34,992 nucleotides of DNA from an uncultured Lachnospiraceae bacterium (GCA_947628955.1 CANRBX010000029.1:1-34992); one strand, 5' to 3'; shown: positions 24,454 to 33,415, counted from the first letter of the stretch. Notes: generated by a model not told the origin, from the sequence alone. Made by a program: numbers and translations.

Positions 24454-24460
24454 TACAGGC

Positions 24461-24805
24461 ATGCTGAAGATTATTAAAACGGATTTTGAGTTTGCCGACG
24501 AGCGCGGCAAACTGGTTCAGCTCATTCACGGGGGATACCGGCAGATCAATGTGATTACCAGCAAAAAAGGAGTTGTCCGCGGCGGACATTACCACAAGCG
24601 CAATGAGGAGGCATTTTATATTGTTTCCGGCGAGCTGGAAGTGGACGTGAACGGAGAGACAAGCCACTTTGAAACAGGGGCCTTTTTTGGCATTGAAGCC
24701 AATGATATGCACAGCTTTCGATTTCTGGCGGATACGGTGCTGGTGAGTATGTACAGCGACGGCGTGGAGCTGACGGACGGGACAAAGGACATTTATTCGG
24801 AGTGA
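24461..24805 (+). CDS. Small cupin, putative sugar-nucleotide epimerase/isomerase
   Basis: A 114-residue single-domain cupin. The metal or catalytic site residues appear as GGHYHKRNEEAFYI (His43, His45, Glu50) and His84 in NDMHSF; the beta-barrel pattern GELEVDVNG fits. It resembles FdtA/WxcM and RmlC-like enzymes acting on 4-keto-6-deoxy sugar nucleotides. Placed eight bases after the dehydratase gene, it probably epimerises or isomerises the 4-keto intermediate at C3 and/or C5, giving a different final heptose together with the upstream epimerase/reductase. The exact position acted on cannot be told from sequence. Confidence 0.75.
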   Translation: MLKIIKTDFEFADERGKLVQLIHGGYRQINVITSKKGVVRGGHYHKRNEEAFYIVSGELEVDVNGETSHFETGAFFGIEANDMHSFRFLADTVLVSMYSDGVELTDGTKDIYSE

Positions 24806-24812
24806 GAATCCT

Positions 24813-25553
24813 ATGAAAGACGGTGCGAAAAGAGAGATTAATACGTTGCTGGAGCGTTACCCTGTTCTGAGCGGCATGCGGGCCAGGCTGAGCGAATGCG
24901 TGGAGCTCCTGACCGTGTGCTTCCGCGCGGGAGGCAAGATGCTTGTGTGCGGCAACGGGGGCAGCGCGGCGGACAGCCTGCATATCGTGGGGGAACTTAT
25001 GAAAGGATTTGTGCTGGACAGACCGCTCCCGGAGAAGCTACGGGATGCGCTGTGCGCCAGCTGCCCCGATGAAGCAGCGTATTACATAGCAAATCTGCAG
25101 AGGGCGTTGCCGGTCATATCGCTGACCAGTGAGATAAGTCTGATAACGGCGTACAGTAACGACAAAGCTGCGGATCTGGTCTTTGCCCAGCAGGTGCTGG
25201 GCTACGGAAGAGCGGGAGACGTACTGCTGGCCATATCCACATCCGGGAACTCGGCAAACATACTTCACGCGGCTCGTATAGCCAGGGTTGTTGGAATGGA
25301 TGTGATTTCGATGACAGGCCGGGGCGGCGGTATGCTGGCGAAGCTTTCCGACGTACTTCTGGACATACCTGCGGATGTGACGCACCATGTCCAGGAGCTG
25401 CATCTGCCGGTGTATCACGCGCTGTGTCTGGCACTGGAGCAGGAACTGTTCGGAGGTCAGGGTTCATCTGTGGAGAGTGAGGAAAATGGAAGCAATCATT
25501 CTGGCGGGAGGATTCGGGACAAGGCTGGCGCAGGTCGTGAAAGATGTGCCTAA
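24813..25553 (+). CDS. gmhA: Sedoheptulose-7-phosphate isomerase (GmhA-like), with 3' extension
   Basis: SIS-domain phosphoheptose isomerase, first step of heptose synthesis (sedoheptulose 7-phosphate to D-glycero-D-manno-heptose 7-phosphate). Seen: CGNGGSAADS (47-55), HxxxE at 57-61, STSGNS (142-147) and QELHLPVYH (194-202). An insert at about 65-105 makes it longer than the proteobacterial enzyme. The domain ends near LEQELFG (213), but the frame continues 33 residues of serine- and glycine-rich sequence to 25553, overlapping the next gene by 68 bases. That tail is the shifted reading of the hddC start, so the original stop was probably lost. Confidence 0.86.
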   Translation: MKDGAKREINTLLERYPVLSGMRARLSECVELLTVCFRAGGKMLVCGNGGSAADSLHIVGELMKGFVLDRPLPEKLRDALCASCPDEAAYYIANLQRALPVISLTSEISLITAYSNDKAADLVFAQQVLGYGRAGDVLLAISTSGNSANILHAARIARVVGMDVISMTGRGGGMLAKLSDVLLDIPADVTHHVQELHLPVYHALCLALEQELFGGQGSSVESEENGSNHSGGRIRDKAGAGRERCA

Positions 25554-26172
25554 ACCGATGGCTCCGGTATGCGGCAGGCCATTTCTGGAGTACCAGATGG
25601 ACTGGCTTGCGGAACAGAGCGTGGATCGTGTTGTACTGGCAGTGGGGTATAAAAAAGAATGCATCATGAAGCATTTCGGCACTGCCTATCGGAGCATGAC
25701 CATTGTTTATTCACAGGAGGATACGCCGCTGTATACCGGGGGAGCGGCGAGAAAAGCCATGGAGTTGTGTCGGGAGGAGCGTGTATTCATCGTCAATGGA
25801 GATACCTGCTTCCCGGTAGACCTGAAGAAGCTTCGGGCCTGCGCCTCTGGGAAGGCGGCGGCTGTCGCAGTGAAGAGAATGTTCAACTTCGACAGATATG
25901 GGACGGTAGTGTTCGATAGAACATACCATATTCATGCTTTTCTGGAGAAACACCCATGCGAAGACGGATACATCAACGGAGGTATATATGACTTTGCCGT
26001 GACTGCCCTGAAGAACTACCCGGAGGCGTTTAGCATGGAAAACGACTGTTTTCCCAGGCTGGCCGCGGCGGGAGAACTCATTGCCTGTCCTGACGAAGCG
26101 GACTTCATAGACATCGGCGTACCGGAGGACTATGCCCGTATCCAGGAATTGCAGCGGGGAGGAAAACTGTGA
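25486..26172 (+). CDS. hddC: D-glycero-alpha-D-manno-heptose 1-phosphate guanylyltransferase (HddC-like)
   Basis: A 228-residue nucleotidyltransferase. It begins EAIILAGGFGTRL with the pyrophosphorylase signature GG.GTRL, then KPMAPVCGRPFLEYQ (the conserved lysine-proline), FIVNGDT with the metal-binding aspartate, and VPEDYARIQE near the end, all typical of HddC. It would join GTP and heptose 1-phosphate to make GDP-heptose. ATG 25486 is chosen by the conserved start and the GAGTGAGGAAA before it, giving a 68-base overlap with gmhA; a start at 25387 would add residues that do not fit the fold. The stop overlaps the GTG of gmhB. Confidence 0.86.
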   Translation: MEAIILAGGFGTRLAQVVKDVPKPMAPVCGRPFLEYQMDWLAEQSVDRVVLAVGYKKECIMKHFGTAYRSMTIVYSQEDTPLYTGGAARKAMELCREERVFIVNGDTCFPVDLKKLRACASGKAAAVAVKRMFNFDRYGTVVFDRTYHIHAFLEKHPCEDGYINGGIYDFAVTALKNYPEAFSMENDCFPRLAAAGELIACPDEADFIDIGVPEDYARIQELQRGGKL

Positions 26173-26633
26173 GGAGAGCGGCGTTTTTCGACCGGGATGG
26201 GACGATAAATGTCAATTTCGGCTATGTGTATCGTCCGGAGGATCTGGCGTTCGTGCCAGGCGTACCAAAGATCATCAGGGAATACAACGATGCCGGGATG
26301 CCGGTAATTGTAGTGTCTAATCAGGCGGGAATCGCCAGAATGATATATTCGGAAGAAGCTATGCACCGGTTTAACCGGCATATGAACGTGCAGCTGGAGA
26401 AGCTGTACGGCGCTCATATTGACGCGTTTTATTACTGCCCTCATCACCCGGATTATACCGGCCCATGCCCATGCCGTAAGCCCGCTGCCGGCCTGTTCTT
26501 TCAGGCCGCAAGAGACTGGGGGATCGATCTTTCGGCATCTGTGATGTATGGAGACAAAGAAAGCGACAGGATCGCGGCGCGGAACGCCGGGATAAAAAGG
26601 TTTTATTGGGTACATTGTGACAGGAATATCTGA
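26169..26633 (+). CDS. gmhB: D-glycero-D-manno-heptose 1,7-bisphosphate 7-phosphatase (GmhB-like)
   Basis: A 154-residue HAD phosphatase. It has nucleophile and acid Asp8/Asp10 in FFDRDGTIN, VSNQAG, the zinc loop Cys90, His92, Cys100 and Cys102 in YCPHHPDY..PCPCRKP, and GDKESD with the metal aspartates. It removes the 7-phosphate, between the HddA and HddC steps. The start is a GTG overlapping the hddC stop by four bases (GTGA), so translation is coupled. It is slightly shorter than the E. coli enzyme. After its stop there are 117 bases before the next gene, the largest gap inside this part of the operon. Confidence 0.88.
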   Translation: MRRAAFFDRDGTINVNFGYVYRPEDLAFVPGVPKIIREYNDAGMPVIVVSNQAGIARMIYSEEAMHRFNRHMNVQLEKLYGAHIDAFYYCPHHPDYTGPCPCRKPAAGLFFQAARDWGIDLSASVMYGDKESDRIAARNAGIKRFYWVHCDRNI

Positions 26634-26750
26634 TTCGGACTCCGGCTTTTGCAGTTCTCGAATCTGACAGGATAAATATGTTTAGAAGCGGCTGTACGTG
26701 GGACAATCAATGGCTTTATGCTTTGCGCGGCTTCGGAAAGGTATATGATT

Positions 26751-28007
26751 ATGAAAGTTGCAGTTTTAGGCGCGGGTGTATCCGGCCTCACGATTTCAAG
26801 ACTTCTCCGGGACAGGGGGTATGAGGTTGTTGTTTATGAAAAAGAGGATCGCCCCGGCGGCCTGGCCAGATCAAGGTTTACCGAAGGGTATCTCTATGAT
26901 CCCTACGGAGGTCACATTTTCAATTCAAAGGATCATAACGTTGTGGATTGGGTCTTTTCGATTCTGCCGAAAGAGCATTGGCAGCATTCAGTCCGAAACG
27001 CCAGAATATGGTTTGACGACTGGGGATTCATTTCCTACCCATTTGAGCTCTCGCTGATGGAGCTGCCGCAGGATGTGGCCATCGACTGCGCACTGGATTA
27101 TGTGCTTGCACAGCAGGGCCCAGAGCCGGAGAATTTTCGGGATTGGCTGACGTGGAATTTTGGGGAACGTATCGCGGATACCTATATGCTCCCCTATAAC
27201 CGGAAAATATGGGCCTATCCATTGGAGCGTATGGAGACCGGATGGATGCGCGGGAAGATGCCGCTGCCGACCAAAAAGGAGATGCTCCGTTCCATCACCC
27301 CAGCCGGGTATCAGGAGCGTAAAATGCCGCATTCCACGTTTTATTATCCGCTTAAGGGTGGGATCCAGACAATGATGGACGCCATCGCTGCAGGACTAGA
27401 TCTGAAGCTGGACTGCCCGGTGGAAAGCGTGGAACGGTCCGGAAAGGGCTGGCGCGTCAACGGAGGAAGCACTTTTAATGCGGTTATATCTACGATCCAG
27501 CCACAGGCGCTGCGCGGGGTCATGGAGTTGCCGGAACAGGTAGACGCCGCCATTTCCGGACTAAAATACAACCATCTGAACACCGTGTTGTTTAATTGTC
27601 CGGCAACGGATATATCCTGGTGTTACATTCCGGAGAAGAAATATCGTGCCCACCGTATCGGTTTTCAAAGCACACTCACGCCATATGCCACGCCGGAAGG
27701 AAAGGGAGGCTGCGGTGCGCTGGAGATCATTGGCGACCGGGTAGAGGTGGACGATCATCTGCTGAAAAGCGGAACCATCATCCCAGAGGTGTTTGAGGCC
27801 GATCATGTGATCGACAGCGCGTTCGCTGAGTTCGCCTATGTGATCCACGACCTGGATTACCGGAAAAACACGCAGATAATGCGTTCCTATTTCTCTCAGC
27901 TGGACGGCTTTCATATCTTGGGCAGATGGGGCGAATGGAACTATAACAATATGGACGTGTGCATGGGCGATGCCTTCGCGCTGTTCCAAAAGGAGTTTGA
28001 GGCATGA
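26751..28007 (+). CDS. UDP-galactopyranose-mutase-like FAD-dependent oxidoreductase
   Basis: A 418-residue flavoprotein. The N-terminal FAD-binding GAGVSGL (7-13) and the acidic end of strand 2 with RPGGLARS are clear. GGHIFNSKD parallels the GPHIFHT motif of UDP-galactopyranose mutases, and YNRKIWAYPLERM parallels their KYTEKQWG helix; HILGRWGEWNYNNMD near the end is the C-terminal FAD motif. It may contract a pyranose to a furanose ring, possibly of the heptose or of galactose, or belong to the wider UGM-like oxidoreductase group with unknown substrate. ATG 26751 has AAAGG nine bases upstream. It overlaps the next gene by ATGA. Confidence 0.72.
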   Translation: MKVAVLGAGVSGLTISRLLRDRGYEVVVYEKEDRPGGLARSRFTEGYLYDPYGGHIFNSKDHNVVDWVFSILPKEHWQHSVRNARIWFDDWGFISYPFELSLMELPQDVAIDCALDYVLAQQGPEPENFRDWLTWNFGERIADTYMLPYNRKIWAYPLERMETGWMRGKMPLPTKKEMLRSITPAGYQERKMPHSTFYYPLKGGIQTMMDAIAAGLDLKLDCPVESVERSGKGWRVNGGSTFNAVISTIQPQALRGVMELPEQVDAAISGLKYNHLNTVLFNCPATDISWCYIPEKKYRAHRIGFQSTLTPYATPEGKGGCGALEIIGDRVEVDDHLLKSGTIIPEVFEADHVIDSAFAEFAYVIHDLDYRKNTQIMRSYFSQLDGFHILGRWGEWNYNNMDVCMGDAFALFQKEFEA

Positions 28008-29611
28008 AAAAAGTGGTGAACACATTTTTGCATGAGGGTGGCTGGCTGAGGGCATTGCCGTTCGTGATGCTGTTTGTGTATCTGCTCGTCATCTTTCAGA
28101 CCGTTCACATCTTGTGGGATGATTATAGCTTTGCCTCGCTTTCGCTCTTTAGTGATTCATATCCGAATGTTCATGGTACGGAATGGACAGTTTCTCAACT
28201 GTTGAAATATTGCGCTTATATTTATACAAACTGGATGGGGCGTGTACTGTTTCATATTTTTGTGAATGATCTTTTGCTTCGGCAATTATGGCTGTACCGC
28301 ATTCTTGCGGCAGCCTCTATTACTAGTGTATTCTATATGCTATACCGATTTTCTGGTGTTCCTCATAAGACGGTATATGCCTTTTTAACATGCTTGGGTT
28401 ATGGACTCTTCTCAAGAAGGCATTTAACTGATACTTTCTATTATTATTCAGGTGTTGCCGGGTATATCATGCCCCTGTTGTTTATGTTTAGCGGAATTTT
28501 CCTCTTTAGAAAGGTTCGTGCTGATGGTTGGAATTTAAAAAATGGGCTCTCTCTTTTTCTGGTTTCGTTTATTGCCAGCATGGCACAAGAGCAGGAATGC
28601 TTTACCTACTGTTTTACACTGGGCCTGCTGTGTCTATACGATTTAATCAAGCGTCGAAAACTTCATCTTTGGCAGTGGACGCTCCTTTTGGTATGTTTTA
28701 CAGGCGCTGCGCTGTTGTTTTTGGCTCCGGGCAATTTTTCCCGCATGGGACTGCAAGGGGAGCATCGACAGCCTACCTATCTGTTGCAGATATACAAGAA
28801 TGTTGCCATGTTCTGTGTCACTCTCTATCAGAGGGATAATCTGCCATTTCTCGTCACCTTCTTAGGGACGATCATCTATTTGGCATATAGCGATATATTT
28901 GTCCGAAATAGACAGCATAATGCTGCAAAAAAAGAAGGAGCAGCGATACTTTTCACCGTCTTGTGCGTCTGGACCGCGGCCGTACTTGTGCAATCCATAA
29001 GCTGTAGCGCGGACGCGACGGTATTCCTTTGGGATCCGGTCATAACATATCCGTGGGAGATATCCTCCGTATCCCCGCTGTATGTGGTCAATATGTGCTT
29101 GTACTCGGCACTAGCAGGGGTGTTGATCTATAGGCGGTTGAAGCAGTGGAACAACCACGTCCTGTCGGCATTTGTGCTTGCTGCTGTGCTGACTAACCTG
29201 TCCAGCTTTTTCTATTCCTATTATGTGGTGGCCAGAATGACGCTCACGCTTGTTCTGGCACTTTTGGTGGTCATGTTGCGTGTGTTTAGCGATGTAAAGT
29301 CCAACTGCCGTGCTCTTGCGGGGAGTGCAGTCGCTGCCGTCTCCTGCGTATGGCTGACGGTTTTTCTCTGTGGCTATTATGCGAATGACCCCATCTATAG
29401 AAGCAATGAGAGTATATTTGTCTCCACGGCGGCAAGGCTTCGTGCCGGCGAGCCGGTCGTGCTTGAGGGACTTCGGTGCGACTGGAATAGATACTTCACG
29501 CCGGAACGGGTATTTGCCCATGGCGGAAATCGGGATATACTTGAATACTATGATTTTCCGGATGATGTCCAATTTATACCGTATCCGCCGCAGCTTTACA
29601 TCGAAGAGTAA
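28004..29611 (+). CDS. Polytopic GT-C-like membrane protein (DUF6056-type), first paralogue
   Basis: A 535-residue protein with about 11-12 membrane segments. After the first helix comes ILWDDYSF (Trp38-Asp39-Asp40), the acidic pair in the first outer loop characteristic of GT-C transferases that use lipid-linked sugars. The C-terminal 70 residues are outside the membrane and contain RYFTPERVF and YYDFPDD. The neighbour at 29648 is a paralogue with the same start and the same WDD position. A role in adding a sugar or other group to the surface glycan is inferred. The middle of the gene (about 28140-28950) is visibly more AT-rich than its ends. It overlaps the previous gene by four bases. Confidence 0.75.
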   Translation: MKKVVNTFLHEGGWLRALPFVMLFVYLLVIFQTVHILWDDYSFASLSLFSDSYPNVHGTEWTVSQLLKYCAYIYTNWMGRVLFHIFVNDLLLRQLWLYRILAAASITSVFYMLYRFSGVPHKTVYAFLTCLGYGLFSRRHLTDTFYYYSGVAGYIMPLLFMFSGIFLFRKVRADGWNLKNGLSLFLVSFIASMAQEQECFTYCFTLGLLCLYDLIKRRKLHLWQWTLLLVCFTGAALLFLAPGNFSRMGLQGEHRQPTYLLQIYKNVAMFCVTLYQRDNLPFLVTFLGTIIYLAYSDIFVRNRQHNAAKKEGAAILFTVLCVWTAAVLVQSISCSADATVFLWDPVITYPWEISSVSPLYVVNMCLYSALAGVLIYRRLKQWNNHVLSAFVLAAVLTNLSSFFYSYYVVARMTLTLVLALLVVMLRVFSDVKSNCRALAGSAVAAVSCVWLTVFLCGYYANDPIYRSNESIFVSTAARLRAGEPVVLEGLRCDWNRYFTPERVFAHGGNRDILEYYDFPDDVQFIPYPPQLYIEE

Positions 29612-29647
29612 AGAGCTTCTTGGCAGGAATATCAGGAGGAACCAATT

Positions 29648-31762
29648 ATGAAAAAAGTGTGGAATACTTTCGTCCGCGAGGAAGGCTGGGTACGTGCTCT
29701 GCCGTTTGTACTTCTTTTTTGCTACTGTCTTGCGGTCTATCAATTCGTTCCCGAAATGTGGGACGATTTCTATCTGGGCAGTCTCTCCGCCTGGGGTGTA
29801 ACGGAACCAGATGTAGTGGGCACGAATTTCAACCTGTTTCAGCTTTTCCATTTCATGTATAAGCTCTACATGACGAGGCTGACGCGGGTGGCATCCCTAG
29901 TATTGATGGGCGCACCGCTGCTGCGGGTACAATGGCTGTACCGTATCGTCGATTCGCTGGGAATCACGGCTGTTTTCTATTGTGTCTATTGCTTTTCCGG
30001 TGTGAAGAAAACCACCATCAATGCTTTCGCGGCGGTATTCCTGTTTGGACTGCTTTCGCAACGCATGTATACAGAAGGAGCTTTTTGGTTCAACGGAGGT
30101 GTGACAGTATTCATTGCCAATGCGCTGATGTTTTTGTCGCTTTTCCTTTTTAGGAGGATCGGCAGGGGTAGGACAAACGTGTTGCTACTTTTTTTCTGCT
30201 GTGTGCTTTCGGCATTTACCTGCCTTATGCAGGAGCTTACCGCGTTTACGCTTTGCTGCACCTGTTTTTGTGTAATCGTATATAAAACTGTCAAATGGAA
30301 GAAGCTTCCTGTTTCCCAATGCATCGTCCTGCTGTTTTCCACTTTGGGGGCCGCCGCTGTGTGCTTCGGCCCCGGCAATTGGAATCGGCTTGAGACGGAG
30401 GCCATATCCAGTCTGAGTGAGCGGGTGGCAAGAAATCTGGACGGCTTTGTCACGACGGTATTCCACAAGAGTAATATGCCGTTTCTTGTGGTGTTTCTAC
30501 TGTTTGTGTGCTTCTTGAATGTCAGGTGGCGGGCAGAAACTAAAAGAGTGCTGCCATCTCTTCCCATCTGCATGTGGTCGGCTTCCTTCATACCTTTATC
30601 GTTGTACTATAGTTCCTCCTCGCTTTTAAACCTGATGAACTACAATTATTCGTTCAACTCAGTATTTATGGTGGTAAACTGTTTCCTTTATCTCTGCTAC
30701 GCTGGGTATCTGATTGTCTTGGAGCTGCGGGAATACGGCTGTGTGTACCTGAACGCGTTTGGGTTCGCGGGACTGATGAGTGTGGTCACGGCGTTGTTTT
30801 ATTCCAGCTATATCGTTCATCGCATGGAGATACTCTTATATATTTCCCTATTTTGCATCATGCTTCGAGTTTTTGCGATGGAGCAAGATGGCGTCTGGAA
30901 ATGGGCGGCATTTGCCGGGACAGCATGTATCTCATGCATATGGCTGGCAGTGTTCCTGCTTGGATATTGGAAGAACGCGCCGATCCTTATGGAGAACCGC
31001 GAGATACTGCTGGAGGCTGGAGAAAAAGCCGCCGCAGGCGAGAAAGTCGTGTCACCAGCTATCAACATAGATTATAACCGCTATTTTACGCCGGAGTTCG
31101 TGTATCCCGGTGAGCCTGGCTATCAGGGGATGCCGACGGATGTCCAATCTTTTAGAGAGTACTACAACATTCCCGATACGCTTGAAATAATATATGGCGT
31201 CGGCGGGAGAAACTACATACCGGGAACAGACTCCATGGAAAAATGGACGAAGCGCGGACCCATAAGTGTGATCACCGATGCGGATGGAGCGGCCGTCTTG
31301 GACTGGCAGGCAAATCCCGTGCTAGAGTGGAATGCCGCGAATACCACAGCCATCAGGTATTCAAAGCTGCGAGGCAGGGAAGTCACTGTCTCGCTCGACA
31401 TACGAAGCGACGATGCAGATCTCATCGACAATATGCTGTATGAAAATGGCGGCGGGTTCCTCATGGATATATGCATAGGCTCGGTGCCTGGTGCGCGCCA
31501 GCGCTGGATATTCCTCAATCAGATTTCCTATCCCAGGCTCAGTACTCAGTGGCAGCGTATCAGCACCACACTGACGTTGACGGATGAGGCTTTCACGCTT
31601 GTGGACGATCCGACGTTTGTGATTGACGACGATTCATGGGTGTACCTGTCTGTTACGAATCGCTCCACTCACCGGATGCAGATCAGGCATCTCAAGCTAG
31701 AGCTGGGCAGTGAGGCGACAGCTTGGACTCCCGCCCTGGAGGACGCGGAGGATGTGCCGTGA
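29648..31762 (+). CDS. GT-C-like membrane protein, second paralogue, fused to a beta-rich C-terminal module
   Basis: A 704-residue protein. Residues 1-520 are a paralogue of the preceding gene: the same N-terminus (MKKV.NTF..E.GW.RALPF), Trp38-Asp39-Asp40, many membrane helices, then RYFTPEFVY and YYNIPDT. Exactly where the first paralogue ends, this one continues with about 180 extra residues starting YIPGTDSMEKW: a beta-sandwich-like module (LDWQANPVLEW, VTVSLDIRSDDAD, ENGGGFLMD, SYPRLSTQWQRISTTLTL, SVTNRSTHRMQIRHLKLELG) that looks like a carbohydrate-binding fold. The same module ends the secreted protein at 31850. SD AGGAGGAACC precedes the ATG. It may tether or orient glycan during transfer (inference). 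Confidence 0.75.
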   Translation: MKKVWNTFVREEGWVRALPFVLLFCYCLAVYQFVPEMWDDFYLGSLSAWGVTEPDVVGTNFNLFQLFHFMYKLYMTRLTRVASLVLMGAPLLRVQWLYRIVDSLGITAVFYCVYCFSGVKKTTINAFAAVFLFGLLSQRMYTEGAFWFNGGVTVFIANALMFLSLFLFRRIGRGRTNVLLLFFCCVLSAFTCLMQELTAFTLCCTCFCVIVYKTVKWKKLPVSQCIVLLFSTLGAAAVCFGPGNWNRLETEAISSLSERVARNLDGFVTTVFHKSNMPFLVVFLLFVCFLNVRWRAETKRVLPSLPICMWSASFIPLSLYYSSSSLLNLMNYNYSFNSVFMVVNCFLYLCYAGYLIVLELREYGCVYLNAFGFAGLMSVVTALFYSSYIVHRMEILLYISLFCIMLRVFAMEQDGVWKWAAFAGTACISCIWLAVFLLGYWKNAPILMENREILLEAGEKAAAGEKVVSPAINIDYNRYFTPEFVYPGEPGYQGMPTDVQSFREYYNIPDTLEIIYGVGGRNYIPGTDSMEKWTKRGPISVITDADGAAVLDWQANPVLEWNAANTTAIRYSKLRGREVTVSLDIRSDDADLIDNMLYENGGGFLMDICIGSVPGARQRWIFLNQISYPRLSTQWQRISTTLTLTDEAFTLVDDPTFVIDDDSWVYLSVTNRSTHRMQIRHLKLELGSEATAWTPALEDAEDVP
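31216..31741 (+). repeat. Beta-rich module, copy 1 (in the GT-C protein)
   Basis: First of three homologous DNA segments. It encodes a ~175-residue module with SMEKW.KRGP, LDWQANPVLEWNAA, LDIRSDDAD and SYPRLST.W motifs, about 70 percent identical by eye to the protein product of copy 2 (32903-33412) and clearly similar in DNA, for example GACTGGCAGGCAAATCC at both. Confidence 0.75.
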
Positions 31763-31849
31763 GTTTGGCACTCTTCCGAATTGACAGTATATGGCGTGTT
31801 CATTTAAGGTCAGAGTTTATGAAACAAAATAATTGATTGGAGGCCAAAC

Positions 31850-33415
31850 ATGAAAAAGAGAGGAAAAATGAAAAGCACTATAAGTATATTGACGATGCTG
31901 ACTGCATTTCTATTCCTGTTTGCGATATGCGGGTATGCGGAAGAAGGAGGCTCTGTCCAGACGGAAGAAGCGGCAAGTGATCCGGGTGCGGAACTCTCAT
32001 TAGAGCTGGCGTCCCTGACCATTGCTCCAGAGCCGGTGACGATTGATTGCGATCAAAGCGTGTTGTTGACTGCGCTGGTTTCCAGCGGAGGAGAGGTAGC
32101 TTGGTCGAGCAGTGATGAAAAGGTGGCTTCGGTTAGCGACAATGGGGATGGGACCGTTACGGTGACAGGCGTCGGCGGCGGAAATGCGACCATCACCTGC
32201 TCCGCCGGTGAACAGACGCGTACATTTGAAGTCACGGTCAATACGCCTGAAACATTGCAGATCAGGGATGTGGAATATCCTTCAACCCTACAGATAGCAC
32301 AGGGGTGGCCGATTGGTGGAGGTACGATTACTTCGGTCAGCGATTTGAAAACACTTACCAGTCTCATAAGGGCGGAGAATGGAGAACTGGTCGGGGAACC
32401 GTATACTCAGGGGTTCGACAATGGAGTGACGTACTTTGAGGTCGCGGGGATCAACGAGCAGGTACCTTTCTCTCAAATTCAAACGGAAGGGACTTATACC
32501 TGGATACTGGTAGCGGATGACGTGAGCGGAAGATCGGTTACTTTGACATTGCCGATTCGAGTGGTATCGTCGGAGGAAACCGTCGTCTCGGTTGCCCCAA
32601 ACGTATCTGCTCCGATTATTACCATGCCGGATGATCCTGGTGCAAAAAGCGGGATTGAGGTGCATACAGGCGAAAAAAGGACCGTGGCGGCGACACTGCT
32701 GAAAGGCAGCGGTACAAGCAGCGATTTGATGTGGATCAGCTATGATCCGAATATTGTAACGGTGTCATCCAGCGGTGAGATAACGGGCGTTGGAATCGGC
32801 TCAACTACAATTATATGCAAAGCGAGGGACAATTCCATTTCTTCCGCAGGGTGGACCGTGACTGTTCGCGAGGGGGATGTCGCTTCATTGACAGATGGGA
32901 GTTACACGCCGGGAGCGGATTCCATGGAGAGGTGGGCCAAACGTGGGCCACTGAGCGTGACTACTGGCGAGGATGGCGTGGCCATCCTGGACTGGCAGGC
33001 AAATCCTGTGCTTGATTGGAACGCTGCGGACACATCTTCTGTCAGATTCTCAGAATTGCGCGGCAGGGAGGTCACTATTTCGCTCGACATACGCAGTGAT
33101 GATGCGGATCTGCTTGATAATACGATGCGAGAAAACGGCGGCGGGTTCCTAATAGACATCGGTATCGGCGCAGAACCAGGCATACGTCAGCGGTGGATAT
33201 TCCTTGATCAGATATCTTATCCAAGATTGAGCACGGAATGGCAGCACATCAGTACCACTCTGACGCTGACGGACGATGCTTTTACAGAAGTGGGCGATCC
33301 GGCTTTTGTTGCTGATGATAATTCGTGGGTATATATGACGATCACGAATCGCTCCGTTTTTCGGATGCAAGTCAGGAATCTCAAACTGGAAATCGGGAGT
33401 GGCGCGGCAGATTGA
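31850..33415 (+). CDS. Secreted protein with bacterial Ig-like domains and the shared beta-rich module
   Basis: A 521-residue exported protein. It has a signal peptide (basic start, then ISILTMLTAFLFLFAICGYA, cleavage near residue 30). A Big2-type Ig-like domain at about 48-128 shows WSSSDEKVASVSDNGDGTVTVTG and ATITC; a linker domain lies at 130-250; a second Big2 domain at about 268-345 shows IVTVSSSGEITGVGIGSTTI. From residue 352 to the end is the same module as the C-terminus of the upstream GT-C protein (YTPGADSMERW... to LKLEIGS). No LPXTG anchor or membrane segment follows. GGAGG lies 5-9 bases before the ATG. It probably binds the glycan or cell wall and may display or organise it. Confidence 0.78.
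   Translation: MKKRGKMKSTISILTMLTAFLFLFAICGYAEEGGSVQTEEAASDPGAELSLELASLTIAPEPVTIDCDQSVLLTALVSSGGEVAWSSSDEKVASVSDNGDGTVTVTGVGGGNATITCSAGEQTRTFEVTVNTPETLQIRDVEYPSTLQIAQGWPIGGGTITSVSDLKTLTSLIRAENGELVGEPYTQGFDNGVTYFEVAGINEQVPFSQIQTEGTYTWILVADDVSGRSVTLTLPIRVVSSEETVVSVAPNVSAPIITMPDDPGAKSGIEVHTGEKRTVAATLLKGSGTSSDLMWISYDPNIVTVSSSGEITGVGIGSTTIICKARDNSISSAGWTVTVREGDVASLTDGSYTPGADSMERWAKRGPLSVTTGEDGVAILDWQANPVLDWNAADTSSVRFSELRGREVTISLDIRSDDADLLDNTMRENGGGFLIDIGIGAEPGIRQRWIFLDQISYPRLSTEWQHISTTLTLTDDAFTEVGDPAFVADDNSWVYMTITNRSVFRMQVRNLKLEIGSGAAD
32903..33412 (+). repeat. Beta-rich module, copy 2 (in the secreted Ig-like protein)
   Basis: Second copy of the shared segment, in frame as the C-terminal 170 residues of the secreted protein. 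Complete from YTPGADSMERW to EIGSG. Similarity to copy 1 starts abruptly at the Y(I/T)PG motif and runs to the end of both genes, marking it as a moved unit. Confidence 0.75.
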
